From Ianthella basta (lineage: Eukaryota; Porifera; Demospongiae; Verongiida; Ianthellidae): a DNA stretch of 64,000 bases. The stretch is taken from positions 4,533,292-4,597,291 of the forward strand of contig OZ025890.1 in the NCBI GenBank assembly GCA_964019415.1, in the 5' to 3' direction. Within the stretch, counting starts at the first letter, position 1; the number at the start of each line of letters is the position of its first letter. The notes beneath the pieces are model-generated. The model saw only the letters and a list, made by a program, of their open reading frames with translations. It had not been told where the DNA came from and made no database searches. Shown here piece by piece: positions 22,569 through 34,984 of the stretch. Both the position numbers and the translations under genes were made by a program.

Positions 22569-23167
22569 GTACTTACTGTACCTTTAAGCACACATGTATA
22601 TTACATAGGTTAGGATGAGACATGACTGTGAGTCAACTGATGGTCAGTTTGTGGGTTTGCACGGGATGGAAGGTTAACTTGATGGAGCAAGGCTCCATTC
22701 TTTACTAGAAGAGGTTCTCATTCAAAACATTTGAATACATTTTATGACACTTGTATGATTATGCAATAACCAGTTTTGGGTTTGAAGTTTAGGAAGCCAT
22801 GTTTGCACCGATAAATGAAAGCTGGTGAAAGGACGCTAATGTCTGCCAATCCTTTCCAGCGGGCAAAGGCACAGCTTCTCTGAATCAGCTATACAGTGAT
22901 TTGTATATGTGAGCCGATAGTTTTGTTCCATTAGGCAACCAAGTGGCATTGAGACCTTGTTCATGCTTATATGCATGGGGAAGTCAATTACTGTATACTT
23001 CATTTCTATATGTATGAAGATAAGTGCAACAATTCAAAATATCGGCACTGGCATACATACTGGTAACAGGTAATGATTCTCTAGGTTTACACTTTTGCTA
23101 AGATAGCTGAGTCGGTATTGAGAACTTCCTTCAACTACAGAATGCGTTGCACTGTTGATCTGTCTGC
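22569..23167. other. Spacer and 3' flank of copy I
   Basis: This is a degenerate array spacer. A near repeat of 22330-22400 (seed agcaaggctccattctttac) lies around 22680-22780, which indicates a local duplication. The conserved 3' flank of copy I begins near 23025. No gene is seen. Confidence 0.5.
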
Positions 23168-24502
23168 CTACAGCACCCAAATCTCCACCAGGTCAGTGTA
23201 GACATCTTCTCGGGATCTTGGGTGATGGCTGCACCATCTGACCTCAATGTCATCAGTGGTGGGTGCTATGACTCGATGGAACCAGCCGTAGCGCTCACAA
23301 CACTGGTTCCCTTCATTAGTGCACCCTGCCCCATCCCAGAGTGGGTCATCCCAGGATGTCTGTCCCCTCGGATTAACTGAGAAACCACTGTCACAGTAGT
23401 GGTGCTCCCCAACAAAGTCTGGTACATGTGTATGACGGTCTGGTCTGTTGTTGCAGGGACATAATGTATTTTCAGTTTCACTGGCTGTAACGGCATAAGA
23501 CCACAGGTGTTGGCGAGGTTGTCCTGCAGTAATGGAGATACCATCCAGGTAGGGGCCATCTATGCCATGGCTTGATGGACCAAAAGCATTGTTCCATCCA
23601 AACTGGTAGCCTTGGACTATTCCACAGACCTGAGTGTAGTTAGTCTCTCCAGTAGGTAAGAGCACTGAAGAGCACTTATTGTCAACACCCCTACCACATG
23701 CTCGCTTGTTCAGTGTTGTGTTTGATGTCTCCACTAGCCCAGGAGGACAGCTGGCATCTTCTTCAGTCATGTTGATGTGTGCAACTCTCCTCCACCTTCC
23801 CAACACTCCACAGATGGTCAGTGGGGCATGGCAGTAGGTGAGAACAGGCTCCTTGTCATTGTACACCAAGTAGTAACCAGTGGAGCAGGAGGGGTCGGTT
23901 TGGAAGATGGAGTCGCATGACTCAGCTGCTGTAATTTTACCCAGACCTGTCAGAGCGCACTTTCCAAAGTGTACCATTTTGAGTTGAGCTCTTTCCTGGT
24001 TTATGATGCTAAGCTGAGCTTGAAGACCTTCAATTGTGTCGGTTAAGTTCTGAATAACACCACGCATCAACATTCCCTGTAGGACTGAGTCCTTTAGCAT
24101 CTGGAAAGTTTCATTTGTTAGTGTTACCACTCCAGGCAGTCCGGGTGGACCCCGTGGCCCCGCGCTCCCCTGTCTTCCATTATTCCCCTTTGGGCCCTGC
24201 AACCCAGGTGCCCCAGAAAGGCCAGGATTTCCCCTCGGTCCCTGCTCCCCCCGTGCACCTTTGGGTCCTGTCTCTCCTGGGTCTCCCACTGCTCCTGGCT
24301 GTCCAGGCCCCCCACGATGGCCCTTCATTCCCTGCTCCCCCTTGGTGCCTGGAGGCCCCTGTGGTCCTGGGACACCCAGTACATCAAGGTCGAGGTGAAG
24401 ACGGCCTGTTTCACCAAGCAGAGAACATCCTTGTTCTTGTCCAGTTGCAGTCACCTCGCAGGGCAGCAGGACTAGCAGGAGCACTGTCAGTACACTCCAC
24501 AT
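23168..24502 (-). CDS. Secreted collagen-like protein, array copy I (intact)
   Basis: This copy has 444 residues, three fewer than B, because the patch before IDGPY is shortened (GPSSHGIDG). The ATG of MWSV is taken as start; the longer frame begins at a non-ATG codon. The stem and beta neck are almost identical to copy E. The head carries the most divergent patch in the array, [12 protein letters not shown], with [10 protein letters not shown] beside it. CGRGVDN replaces CGRSVDN. The upstream spacer is a near copy of those upstream of E and K. Confidence 0.92.
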   Translation of the reverse strand: MWSVLTVLLLVLLPCEVTATGQEQGCSLLGETGRLHLDLDVLGVPGPQGPPGTKGEQGMKGHRGGPGQPGAVGDPGETGPKGARGEQGPRGNPGLSGAPGLQGPKGNNGRQGSAGPRGPPGLPGVVTLTNETFQMLKDSVLQGMLMRGVIQNLTDTIEGLQAQLSIINQERAQLKMVHFGKCALTGLGKITAAESCDSIFQTDPSCSTGYYLVYNDKEPVLTYCHAPLTICGVLGRWRRVAHINMTEEDASCPPGLVETSNTTLNKRACGRGVDNKCSSVLLPTGETNYTQVCGIVQGYQFGWNNAFGPSSHGIDGPYLDGISITAGQPRQHLWSYAVTASETENTLCPCNNRPDRHTHVPDFVGEHHYCDSGFSVNPRGQTSWDDPLWDGAGCTNEGNQCCERYGWFHRVIAPTTDDIEVRWCSHHPRSREDVYTDLVEIWVL

Positions 24503-25555
24503 TGCTGTGTACTCACTACTCAATGGTGTTGTTGCCAGCTGTCTCTTGTAATCATATTGTAGAACCCATTTAGCAACCTTTGGGGTTCAATTGTGAGTTT
24601 GTTTGTGTGTACCTCAATTGGGGGAGTGTCAGAGGAGACCTGTAAATGTAGGTCAAGCTAATTGTGGTACTTGGAATCTGTCAGTCAGCAGTCTGGCAGA
24701 CAGTGAGTCAGCTGTGCAATGCTCCACTGTGTTGGACATGCTCTGTTATGTAATGCTTCAGCATTTCATTGTCTGTGAGTTATGAGTGGATACTTTCTCT
24801 AGTTATTGTCCATGCACTGTATGCATATGTATGTAGACAGCTCCCTTACCATCAATCACCATATTGATGTGTAATATTAATGTGTAGGCAGATCAAAGAC
24901 TAAAGTCTGTGGATTTCTTTTAATGCATGCCTAACAGCAAATCACGAATAAACTACCAGTTGTAATAAATAGTATGCATTAGAGCACTGTAGGACTTGCA
25001 TAAGGCTGTGTTGTGTTTGTTACCTGAAAGCATGCACACATGTATTAAGTCAACATGGGATGCGACTTGGAGTCAACAGATATGAAGTCACTATGTGGTT
25101 CTCAAAACTTCTCGTTCAAAGCATATTGTGCTAGCCTAAGGTGGTACACTTCATGACACTTGTATGATGATGCAACAACCAGTTCTGGGCTCAATACTAA
25201 AGAAGCCATTTTACACTGACATGTTACACAGACATTGACAGAATGCTAATGCTTGCTTTGATCTTTAGGTGTGAATAAGGTTTTTAGATTGACTATTAAC
25301 CCCAGAAAAAGGTCATTGGTTTCTTTCAGAGACCTGGCGATTCAATTGGCACCATTGGAGGCCTGAGCTTAGTGCAGTGTATAATTATGGTACTAAATTA
25401 CTTCTTCACTTGCGTACAGATGAGTATAAATGCAACAATTCAAGATGTTAGCACTGGCATCCTGGTAACAGGTAATGATTCTCTAAGTTTACAGTTTTGC
25501 TGAGTCAGTATTAATTCCTTAAACTACATATACATTGCACTGTAGATGTGTTTGC
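24503..25555. other. Spacer between copies I and J, recently duplicated
   Basis: This is nearly identical to 12440-13491 and 29889-30940. It starts with the class 2b upstream flank and ends in the 3' flank of the broken copy J. No gene is seen. Confidence 0.7.
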
Positions 25556-26885
25556 CTACAGTACCCAGATCTCTACCAGGTCAGTGTAAACATCTTCCAG
25601 GGCTCTTTCATAATTGCTGCACCACCTGACCTCAATGTCATCAGTGGTGGATGCTATGACTCGATGGAACCAGCCGTAGTGCTCACAACACTGGTTCCCT
25701 GCAGCAGTGCACCCTGACCCGTCCCAGAGAGGGTCATCCCAGGCTGTCTGTTCGCTGGTATTATCTAAGAAACCACTCTCACAGTAGTGGTGCTCCCCAA
25801 CAAAGTCTGGTACACGTGTCAACTGGTCTGGTCTGTTGCTGCAGGGACATGCTATTCCTCCGGTTTCACTCCGTCTAGCAGCATAAGACCACAGGTGTTG
25901 ACGAGGTTGTCCTGCAGTGATGGAGATACCACCCGGGTAAGGACCATCTATGTTGATCCTGTAGTGGTATGGTGGACCAAAAGCACTGTTATGTCCAAAC
26001 TGATAGCCTTGGACTATTCCACAGACCTGAGTGTAGTTGGTCTCTCCAGTAGGAAAGAACACTGAAGAGCACTTATTGTCAACACTCCTACCACATGCTC
26101 GCTTGTTCAGACCTGTGTTTGAAGTCTCCACAAGCCCAGGAGGACAGCTGGCACCTTCTTCAGTCATGTTGATGTGTGCAACTCTCCTCCACCTTCCCAA
26201 CACTCCACAGATGGTCAGTGGAGCATGGCAGTAGGTGAGAACAGGCTCCTTGTCATTGTACACCAAGTAGTAGCCAGTTGAGCAGGAGGGGTCAGTTTGG
26301 AAGATGGCATTACATGACTCGGTTTTACCCAGACCTGTGAAAGCACACTTCGTGAAGTGTTTGCTTTTGAGTTGTGCAATTTCCTGGTCGTTGATGTGAA
26401 GCTGAGCCTGTAGATGTTCAACTGTGTTAGTCAAGTTCTGAATAACACTGTGCATCAACATTCCCTGTAGGACTGAGTCTTTTAGCATCTGGAAAGTTTC
26501 ATTTGTTAGTGTTACCACTCCAGGCAGTCCAGGTGGACCCCGTGGCCCCTTGCTCCCCTGTCTTCCACCATTCCCCTTTGGGCCCTGCAACCCAGGTGCC
26601 CCAGAAGGGCCAGGAATTCCCCTTGGTCCCTGCTCCCCCCCGTGCACCTTTGGGTCCTGTCTCTCCTGGGTCTCCCACTGCTCCTGGCGGTCCAGGGCCC
26701 CCACGATGGCCCTTCATTCCCTGCTCCCCCTTGGTGCCTTGGGGGCCCTGTGATCCTGGGACACCCACTAGGTCAAGGTGAAGACGGCCAGTTTCACCAA
26801 GCAGAGAGCATCCTTGTTCTTGTCCAGTAGCAGTCACTTTGCAGGGCAGCAGGACTAGCAGGAGCACTGTCAGTACACTCCACAT
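25556..26885 (-). pseudogene. Collagen-like protein, array copy J, one-base frameshift in a C run
   Basis: The signal peptide and first half of the stem (ATG at 26885) are in one frame. The second half of the stem, the neck and the whole head to the stop at 25556 are in another. The shift maps to the C run at about 26632-26641, which has one C more than the same place in copies E and I. Everything else is open, so a sequencing or assembly error or a polymorphism is a real alternative to a pseudogene. Two codons are missing before GVPG and three in the head (GKTESC instead of GKTTAAESC). The head is partly of the DNTS subfamily. The flank is class 2a. Confidence 0.75.
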
Positions 26886-27379
26886 TGCTGTGTACTCACT
26901 TCTCAATGGTGTTGTTGCCAGCTGTCTCTTGTAATCATAAATGATATTGTAGAACCCATTTAGCAACCTTTTGGGTTCAGTTGTGGGCTTGGTTGCTTGT
27001 TACACAATTTAATGAGAGTCAGAGGAGTCCTGTTAATGACACTGGTTAAGCTAATTGTGGTGTTGAGAAGCTGACTGTCAGCAGATTGGCAGACAGTGAG
27101 TCAGGCCATACCAAGCTCCACTGTGGTATATAGCCATGTTCTGTTGCACAACGCATCGGCATTCTCTGTGTCAGCTGTGATGACCAATGTTATGCTGTTA
27201 ACAAAACTCTGAAACAACAACTCAAGCTACTCAATAACAAAGCTATTGAAGCATCGATTGCACACAGTGTGCACACATCGAGCAGCCAGACATTGACTGC
27301 TACATAAGTAAGCCAATCCCTCTCACCTTGTTACAGCAGAAGTGGGCACACTTGGTATCAGGCAGAGAACAAACATGCA
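26886..27379 (-). promoter_or_regulatory. Class 2a upstream flank of copy J and spacer
   Basis: This is homologous to 5099-5589. It differs by a small insertion (aatgat) in the presumed 5' untranslated region and by ttaatgagagtcag in place of ttagttgggagtcag. No gene is seen. Confidence 0.45.
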
Positions 27380-28250
27380 AGTGCAATGAACCAGAACTAC
27401 AGAATATCGCACGGAGCATCTCATCTATTGTGTAAACTCTAATTTTTGCTGGACAAAGTTTTGCAAATCACCATTTGGAAGGGGAATTTGCAATATATTT
27501 CTGCATATATATGTTTGCCTGGTTCTTTATGTTGGTATCATGTGCAATGTATTTACATAACTGAAAGTGTAAAGCACGAAATGTTTGCGAGAATTAGAGC
27601 TTACACAGTATGGTCTCAAAGATGAACACTTCACAAGGGGAAGCCATGTTTACACAGATGTGCATTAACAAAGAATTCACAGGAACCACAAACAGTATAC
27701 GTATTCTTTGCAAGTGAGAACTGATATAACTGCATACACTCTGTTGTTGTGAAGTAGTGGGAACTGCAAACAGTGCATTCTTCATCAATCTTGTTATAAT
27801 AAACGTAACGCACATTTTCGTTGTCCGGGATATACTCCTTCAATTCTGGATGGAACGTCATGAAACTTGGTAGGATTATGAAGAGGCACAGTGTGAGTAA
27901 CCTTGCTGAGCCGAAATTTGGTTGAATGCCGCTCTGTCAGGGTTCTTGCCACTGTTACGGTCGCTGCCATATCTAAGAGATAGGGAAAACATTGTGTTTC
28001 GTTGTTCACAAACTCCTTCAATTTTCCACCAATCCTCACCAAACTTGGAAGAGTATATCACGGCAATGTGGGGGGGGGTGACCTAAGGCGGATAGCGCCT
28101 TCACCGCTGATCTCCTTTAGACGAAATGGATTAACATAAGTAAATTCTGTTCGCACGGAGTTTTACGGAACGAGTCTATGAAATGCTCCCGATCCAATGG
28201 ACAGTTTTGATTGGTTCAACGTTCAAATTACCGACTGTAGACTGGGAACC
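27380..28250. repeat. Spacer repeat R, copy 4
   Basis: This copy of the R block is very similar to copy 2 (5590-6470), with an extended G run near 28069-28078. The 83-codon minus-strand frame is present as 82 codons (27794-28042) through an in-frame loss of one codon. The 3' flank of copy K follows to 28544. Confidence 0.75.
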
Positions 28251-28544
28251 CACTAGCAAGCTGAGTTGCATTAGTGACCTGCTACCTTTGTTACAGTAAC
28301 GTTAGGTAGCCATGTGGCAAGGAGACTTTGTTCATGTATGGATTGAATTCACATGTGTATTCAATTAATGTATACTTCATGTGCACATGTATGTATGGAG
28401 ATAAATGCAGCAACTCAAGGTGTCAGCACTGGCATACTGTTAACGGGTAATGACTCTCTAGGTTTACAGTTTTGCTAAGATTGCTGAGTCAGTATTGAGA
28501 AATTCCTTAAACTACAGAATGCATTGCACTGTTGATGTGTCTAC

Positions 28545-29888
28545 CTACAGCACCCAAATCTCCACCAGGTCGGTGTAGACGTCTTCACGGGGTCTTGGGT
28601 TATTGCTACACCACCTGACCTCAATGTCATCAGTGGTGTTTGCTATGACTCGATGGAACCAGCCGTAGTGCTCACAACACTGGTTCCTTGCAGTAGTACA
28701 CCCTGCCCCATCCCACAGTGGGTCATCCCAGGCTGTCTGTCCCCTCGGATTAACTGAGAATCCACTCTCACAGTAGTGGTGCTCCCCAACAAAGTTTGGT
28801 ACATGTGTAATGAGGTCTGTGTTGTTGTTACAGGGACATGCTTCTCCTCTAGTTTCATCGTGTCTCACAGCATAAGACCACAGGTGTTGGCGAGGTTGTC
28901 CTGCAGTGATGGAGATACCATCCAGGTAGGGACCATCTATGGCTATATTGTGGTGGTATGATGGACCGAATGCATTGTTCCATCCAAACTGGTAGCCTTG
29001 GACTATTCCACAGACCTGAGTGTAGTTGGTCTCTCCAGTGGGGAAGAGCACTGAAGAGCACTTATTGTCAACACTCCTACCACATGCTCGCTTGTTCAGT
29101 GTTGTGTTTGATGTCTCCACTAGCCCAGGAGGACAGCTGGCACCCTCTTCAGTCATGTTGATGTGTGCAACTCTCCTCCACCTTCCCAACACTCCGCAGA
29201 TGGTCAGTGGAGCATGGCAGTAGGTGAGGACAGGCTCCTTGTCCTTGTACACCAAGTAGTAGCCAGTTGAGCAGGAGGGGTCAGTTTGGAAGATGGCATC
29301 ACACGACTCAGCTGCTGTGGTTTTACCCAGACCTGTCAGAGAACATTTTGTGAAGTGTTTGCTTTTGAGTTGGGCTATTTCCTTATCTTTGACGTGAAGC
29401 TGAGCTTGGAGACCTTCGACTGTGTTAGTAAAGTTCTGAATAACACTGTGCATCAGCATTCCCTGTAGGACTGAGTCCTTTAGCATCTGGAAAGTTTCAT
29501 TTGTTAGTGTTACCACTCCTGGCAGTCCAGGTGGACCTCGTGGCCCTGCGCTCCCCTGTCTTCCATTATTCCCCTTTGGGCCCTGCAACCCAGGTGCCCC
29601 AGAAGGGCCAGGATTTCCCCTTGGTCCCTGCTTCCCCTGTGTTCCTTTTGGTCCTGTCTCTCCTTGGTCTCCTACTGCTCCTGGCAGTCCAGGCCCCCAA
29701 CGATAACCCTTCATTCCCTGCTCCCCCTTGGTACCTTGGGGCCCCTGTGGTCCAGGGACACCCACTACATCAAGGTCGAGGTGAACACGGCCTGTTTCAT
29801 TAAGTAGAGAGCATCCTTGTTCTTGTCCAGTAGTAGTCACCTCGCAGGGCAGCAGGACTAGCAGGAGCACTGTCAGTACACTCCACAT
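28545..29888 (-). CDS. Secreted collagen-like protein, array copy K (intact, mosaic)
   Basis: This copy has 447 residues. The stem resembles B and I. The neck switches to the gamma type ([19 protein letters not shown]) otherwise found in the broken copies D and L, while the head patches resemble A ([25 protein letters not shown]) with [10 protein letters not shown] as in B. It is the only intact gene with a gamma neck. ATG at MWSV is the start, since the longer frame begins with a non-ATG codon. The upstream flank is class 2b. Confidence 0.92.
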   Translation of the reverse strand: MWSVLTVLLLVLLPCEVTTTGQEQGCSLLNETGRVHLDLDVVGVPGPQGPQGTKGEQGMKGYRWGPGLPGAVGDQGETGPKGTQGKQGPRGNPGPSGAPGLQGPKGNNGRQGSAGPRGPPGLPGVVTLTNETFQMLKDSVLQGMLMHSVIQNFTNTVEGLQAQLHVKDKEIAQLKSKHFTKCSLTGLGKTTAAESCDAIFQTDPSCSTGYYLVYKDKEPVLTYCHAPLTICGVLGRWRRVAHINMTEEGASCPPGLVETSNTTLNKRACGRSVDNKCSSVLFPTGETNYTQVCGIVQGYQFGWNNAFGPSYHHNIAIDGPYLDGISITAGQPRQHLWSYAVRHDETRGEACPCNNNTDLITHVPNFVGEHHYCESGFSVNPRGQTAWDDPLWDGAGCTTARNQCCEHYGWFHRVIANTTDDIEVRWCSNNPRPREDVYTDLVEIWVL

Positions 29889-30940
29889 TGCTTTGTACTC
29901 ACTACTCAATGGTGTTGTTGCCAGCTGTCTCTTGTAATCATATTGCAGAACCCATGTAATGGCCTTTAGGGTTCAATTGTGAGTTTGTTTTTGTGTACCT
30001 CAATTGGGGGAGTGTCAGAGGAGACCTGTTAATGTAGGTCAAGCTAATTGTGGTTCTGGGAATTTGTCAGTCAGCAGTCTGGTAGACAGTGAGTCAGCTG
30101 TGCAATGCTCCACTGTGTTGGACATGCTCTGCTGTGCAGTGCCTCAGCATTTCAATGTCTGTGAGCTAGGAGTGGATGCTTTCTCTAGTTATTGTCCATG
30201 CACTGTACACATACGTATGTAGACAGCTCCCTCACCATCAATCACCATATTGATGTGTAATATTAATGTGTAGGCAGATCAAAGACTAAAGTCTGTGGAT
30301 TTCTTTTAATGCATGCCTAACAGCAAATCACGAATAAACTACCAGTTGTAATAAATAGTATGCATTAGAGCACTGTAGGACTTGCATAAGGCTGTTGTGT
30401 TTGTTACCTGAAAGCATGCACACATGTATTAAGTCAACATGGGATGTGACTTAGAGTCAACAGATATGTAGTCACTATGTGATTCTCAAAACTTCTCGTT
30501 CAAAGCATATTGTGCTAGCCTAAGGTGGTACACTTCATGACACTTCTATGATGATGCAACAACCAGTTCTGGGCTCAATACTAAAGAAGCCATTTTACAC
30601 TGACATGTTACACAGACATTGACAGAATGCTAATGCTTGCTTTGATCTTTAGGTGTGAATAAGGTTTTTAGATTGACTATTAACCCCAGAAAAAGGTCAT
30701 TGGTTTCTTTCAGAGACCTGGCGATTCAATTGGCACCATTGGAGGCCTGAGCTTAGTGCAGTGTATAATTATGGTACTAAATTACTTCTTCACTTGCGTA
30801 CAGATGAGTATAAATGCAACAATTCAAGATGTTAGCACTGGCATCCTGGTAACAGGTAATGATTCTCTAAGTTTACAGTTTTGCTGAGTCAGTATTAATT
30901 CCTTAAACTACAGAATACATTACACTGTTGATGTGTCTGC
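29889..30940. other. Spacer between copies K and L, recently duplicated
   Basis: This is the third member of the nearly identical 1.05-kb spacer set with 12440-13491 and 24503-25555. No gene is seen. Confidence 0.7.
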
Positions 30941-32398
30941 CTACAGCACCCAGATCTCTACCAGGTCAGTGTAGACATCTTCAAGGGCTCTTTCATAATT
31001 GCTGCACCACCTGACCTCAATATCATCAGTGGTGTTTGCTATGACTCAATGGAACCAGCCGTAGTGCTCGCAACACTGGTTCCTTGCAGCAGTGCATCCC
31101 GCTCCGTCCCAGAGAGGGTCGTCCCAGGCTGTCTGTCAGCTGGTATTATCTAAGAAACCACTATCACAGTAGTGATGCTCCCCAACAAAATCTGGTACAT
31201 GTGTAAAGTAGTCTGGTCTGTTGTTGCAGGGACATGCTATTCCTCCGGTTTCACTCCGTCTAGCAGCATAAGACCACAGGTGCTGACTAGGTAGTCCTGC
31301 AGTGATGGAGATACCATCCAGGTAGGGACCATCTATGGCTATATTGTGGTGGTATGATGGACCAAACGCATTGCTCTCTCCAAACTGATAGCCTTGGACT
31401 ATTCCACAGACTTGAGTGCAGTTGGTCTCTCCAGTAGGGAAGAACACTGAAGAGCACTTATTGTCAACACTCCTACCACATGCTCGCCTTTTCAGTGTTG
31501 TGTTTGATGTCTCCACTAGCCCCGGAGGACAGCTGGCACCTTCTTCAGTCATGTTGATGTGTGCAACTCTCCTCCACCTTCCCAACACTCCGCAGATGGT
31601 CAGTGGGGCATGGCAGTAGGTGAGAACAGGCTCCTTATCATTGTACACCAAGTAGTAACCAGTGGAGCAGGAGGGGTCAGTTTGGAAGATGGCATCACAT
31701 GACTCAGCTGCTGTGGTTTTACCCAGACCTGTCAGAGAACACTTCGTGAAGTGTTTGCTTTTGAGTTGGGCTATTTCCTTATCTTTGACGTGAAGCTGAG
31801 CTTGGAGACCTTCAACTGTTCTAGTCAAGTTCTGAATAACACTGTGCATCAGCATTCACTGTAGGACTGAGTCCTTTAGCATCTGCAAGGTTTCATTCAT
31901 CAGGGTCACCACTCCAGGCAGTCCAGGTGGCCCCTGTGATCTAGGATTCCCCTTTGGGCCCTGCAACCCAGATGCCCCAGGATGACCAGGAATTCCTCTT
32001 GGTCCCTGCTTCCCCCGTGTACCTTTTGGTCCTGTCTTTCCTGGGTCTCCTGCTCCTCGCTGTCCAGGTGGTCCCCGTGATCCAGGATTCCCCTTTGGGC
32101 CCTGCAACCCAGTTGCCCCAGGATGGCCTGGAAATCCCCTTGGTCCCTGTTCACCTTGTGTTTCTTTTGGTCCTGGGTCTCCCACTGCTCCTGGTAGTCC
32201 AGGTCTCCCACGATAACCCTTCATTCCCTGCTCCCCCTTGGTGCCTCGAGGCCCCTGTGGTCCTGGGACACCCACTACATCAAGGTCGAGGTGAACACGG
32301 CCTGTTTCACTAAGCAGAGAGCATCCTTGTTCTTGTCCAGTAGCAGTCACCTTGCAGGGCAGCAGGACTAGCAGGAGCACTGTCAGTACACTCCACAT
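30941..32398 (-). pseudogene. Collagen-like protein, array copy L, two in-frame stops
   Basis: This is a class 1, long-stem copy of 485 codons that stays in one frame throughout but has TGA at 31856-31858 (GGA, Gly, in the neck motif VLQGML of other copies) and TGA at 31136-31138 (GGA in DNTSGQT). The stem has the same internal triplet duplication as G and D. The head is of the ESNAFGP/DNTS subfamily. Both changes are single-base G to T relative to relatives, and they differ from the lesions in D, F and J. Confidence 0.88.
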
Positions 32399-33640
32399 TG
32401 CTGCTGTGCTGTTTATAATGTGCTGTTGACTGCAACATCTTCCTTTTGTGCAGTGTAATTATCATATTGGAAATTCAATAACCTTGACAGTCCCCTGTGG
32501 CTACAACAACACTTGTGGGTCACTTGTTTTGATAGCAGTAACAACATGTTGTCAAAATTTTAAAGGTGGCTGCTAGTAGGCATCCACATGTGACATCATC
32601 CTGCATTTACATATCGCCTTCATTTATCATCACGTATCCCCTAGCCTTAATGATAGGGGTCCGTTGTGTGCAGTTCACAAACCCTACACTCATTAGTGGT
32701 AGTTTCTAGGTCACTGCATGACACCCTGTTCTCCTGGTCCAAGTGCATCATTGGAATGCATCCCTTAGCCACTAGTTCTGGTGCTTCACCTGTGACTGAG
32801 CTTTCAATAAGAGTGCCTGACCCACCCTCTTCTCTGCTTGGAAGGCACTTCAATTACACTGAAATCTTAACATGTTTTCTAGAATCAATTCCTTGTGTCA
32901 TCCATCTTTGTTTACTGTGTCAACATTGTCCCAGCATCTGATCTGCTAAGCCATCATCACCAATGATGTACATTGCAAGAGATGTAAATTTGACAACAAT
33001 GGCTAGATCCTTTGTCTCTTTTCTCCTTCATGCATTAGTGAGAAGAAGGGTCTAGCAGCTAGACTATGTGCATAGATTTACCCCAGACCCATTGCTAGCC
33101 TAAATCAGTGACAGTCACTGCATGATAAAATAATGGAGTCATGGACAGGGGCTGGCTACACAAGACTAGCAACACCTGAACTACTGGTTAAGGGGTTAAA
33201 GGGAAAGCATTTCCCCTAGATGTCCCATTTCACACAGTCTGGCACTGTGGGGTTCTTCATGTCGAATGAAAGGTGGTGAAAGGACACTAATGTCTACTGA
33301 ATCTTTCCGGTAGACAATGGCACATCTTCTCTGAATGAGCTACTGAGTTGCATTAGTGAGCTGCTACCTTCGTTACAGTAGCGTTAGGTAGCCATGTGGC
33401 AAGGAGACTTTGTTCATGTATGGATTGAATACACATGTGTATTCAATTACTGTATACTTCATGAGCATCCTTGTATCCAGGTAATGATGTATGAAGATAA
33501 ATGCAGCAACTCAAGTTGTCAGCACTGGCATACTGTTAACAGGTAATGATTCTCTAAGTTTACAGTTTTGCTAAGATAGCTGAGTCAGTGTTGAGAAATT
33601 GCTTAAACTACAGAATGCGTTGCACTGTTGATGTGCTTGC
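32399..33640. other. Class 1 upstream flank of copy L and spacer to copy M
   Basis: The flank (to about 32620) matches those of A, D and G. Next comes the spacer block homologous to 10130-10860, then the conserved 3' flank of copy M with a small insertion near 33467-33487. No gene is seen. Confidence 0.6.
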
Positions 33641-34984
33641 CTACAGCACCCAGATCTCCACCAGGTCGGTGTAGACGTCTTCAATTGATCTTCGTTTATT
33701 GCTACACCACCTGACCTCAATGTCATCAGTGGTGGATGCTATGACCCGATGGAACCAGCCGTAGCGCTCACAACACTGGTTCCCTTCAACAGTGCACCCT
33801 GCCCCGTCCCAGAGTGGGTCACCCCAGGATGTCTGTCCCCTCGGATTAACTGAGAACCCACTCTCACAGTAGTGGTGCTCCCCAACAAAGTTTGGTACAT
33901 GTGTAATGAGGTCTGATCTGTTGTTGCAGGGACATGCTTCTCCTCTAGTTTCATCATGTCTCACAGCATAAGACCACAGGTGTTGGCGAGGTTGTCCTGC
34001 AGTGATGGAGATACCATCAAGGTAGGGACCATCTATGGTGATATTGTGGTGGTATGATGGACCAAAGGCATTGTTCCCTCCAAACTGGTAGCCTTGGACT
34101 ATTCCACAGACCTGAGTGTAGTTGGTCTCTCCAGTGGGGAAGAGCACTGAAGAGCAATTCTTGTCAACACTCCTACCACATGCTCGCTTGTTCAGTGCTG
34201 TGTTTGAAGTCTTCACAAGCCCAGGAGGACAGCTGGTACCGTCTTCATTCATGTTGATGTGTGCAACTCTCCTCCACTTCCCCAACACTCCGCAGAGGGT
34301 AAGTGGAGCATGGCAGTAGGTGAGGACAGGCTTCGTGTCTGTGTACACCAAGTAATAGCCAGTTGAACAGGATGGGTCGGTTTGGAAGACAGCTTCACAT
34401 GACTCAGCTGCTGTGAATTTACTGAGACCTGCCAGAGCACACTTTCCAAAGTGTACCCTTTTGAGTTGTGCAATTTCCTGGTCTTTGATGTGAAGCTGAG
34501 CCTGGAGACTTTCCATTGTGTCAGCCATATTTTGAATAGCACTGTGCACCAGCATTCTCTGTACGACTGAGTTCTCTATCTGCTGGAAGCTTTCTTCTGT
34601 TAGTATTATCTTTGCAGGCAGTCCAGGTGGACCCCGTGGTCCTGGCCTGCCTTGCAATCCACGATTCCCCTTTAGACCCTGCTTGCCAACTCCCCCAGGA
34701 TGCCCAGGAATTCCCCTTGGTCCCTGCTCTCCCCGTGCACCTTGGGGTCCTGTCTCTCCTGGGTCTCCTACCGCTCCTGGCAGTCCAGGCCCCCCACGAT
34801 TGCCCTTCGTCCCCTGCTCCCCTTTGGTGCCTGGAGGCCCCTGTGGTCCAGGGACACCCACTACATCAAGGTCGAGGTGAAGACGGCCTGTTTCATTAAG
34901 CAGAGAGCATCCTTGTTCTTGTCCAGTAGCAGTCCCCTCACAGGGCAGCAGGACTAGCAGGAGCACTGTCAGTACACTCCACAT
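33641..34984 (-). CDS. Secreted collagen-like protein, array copy M (intact, alpha neck)
   Basis: This copy has 447 residues and is the outermost copy on the right. The neck is pure alpha type ([28 protein letters not shown]), as in A. The scaffold shows several private changes, for example [24 protein letters not shown] and [14 protein letters not shown], so this is among the more divergent copies. Patches include SNKRRSIED and [10 protein letters not shown]. Its upstream flank only partly matches class 2, which fits an edge copy that has exchanged less with the others. Confidence 0.92.
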   Translation of the reverse strand: MWSVLTVLLLVLLPCEGTATGQEQGCSLLNETGRLHLDLDVVGVPGPQGPPGTKGEQGTKGNRGGPGLPGAVGDPGETGPQGARGEQGPRGIPGHPGGVGKQGLKGNRGLQGRPGPRGPPGLPAKIILTEESFQQIENSVVQRMLVHSAIQNMADTMESLQAQLHIKDQEIAQLKRVHFGKCALAGLSKFTAAESCEAVFQTDPSCSTGYYLVYTDTKPVLTYCHAPLTLCGVLGKWRRVAHINMNEDGTSCPPGLVKTSNTALNKRACGRSVDKNCSSVLFPTGETNYTQVCGIVQGYQFGGNNAFGPSYHHNITIDGPYLDGISITAGQPRQHLWSYAVRHDETRGEACPCNNRSDLITHVPNFVGEHHYCESGFSVNPRGQTSWGDPLWDGAGCTVEGNQCCERYGWFHRVIASTTDDIEVRWCSNKRRSIEDVYTDLVEIWVL

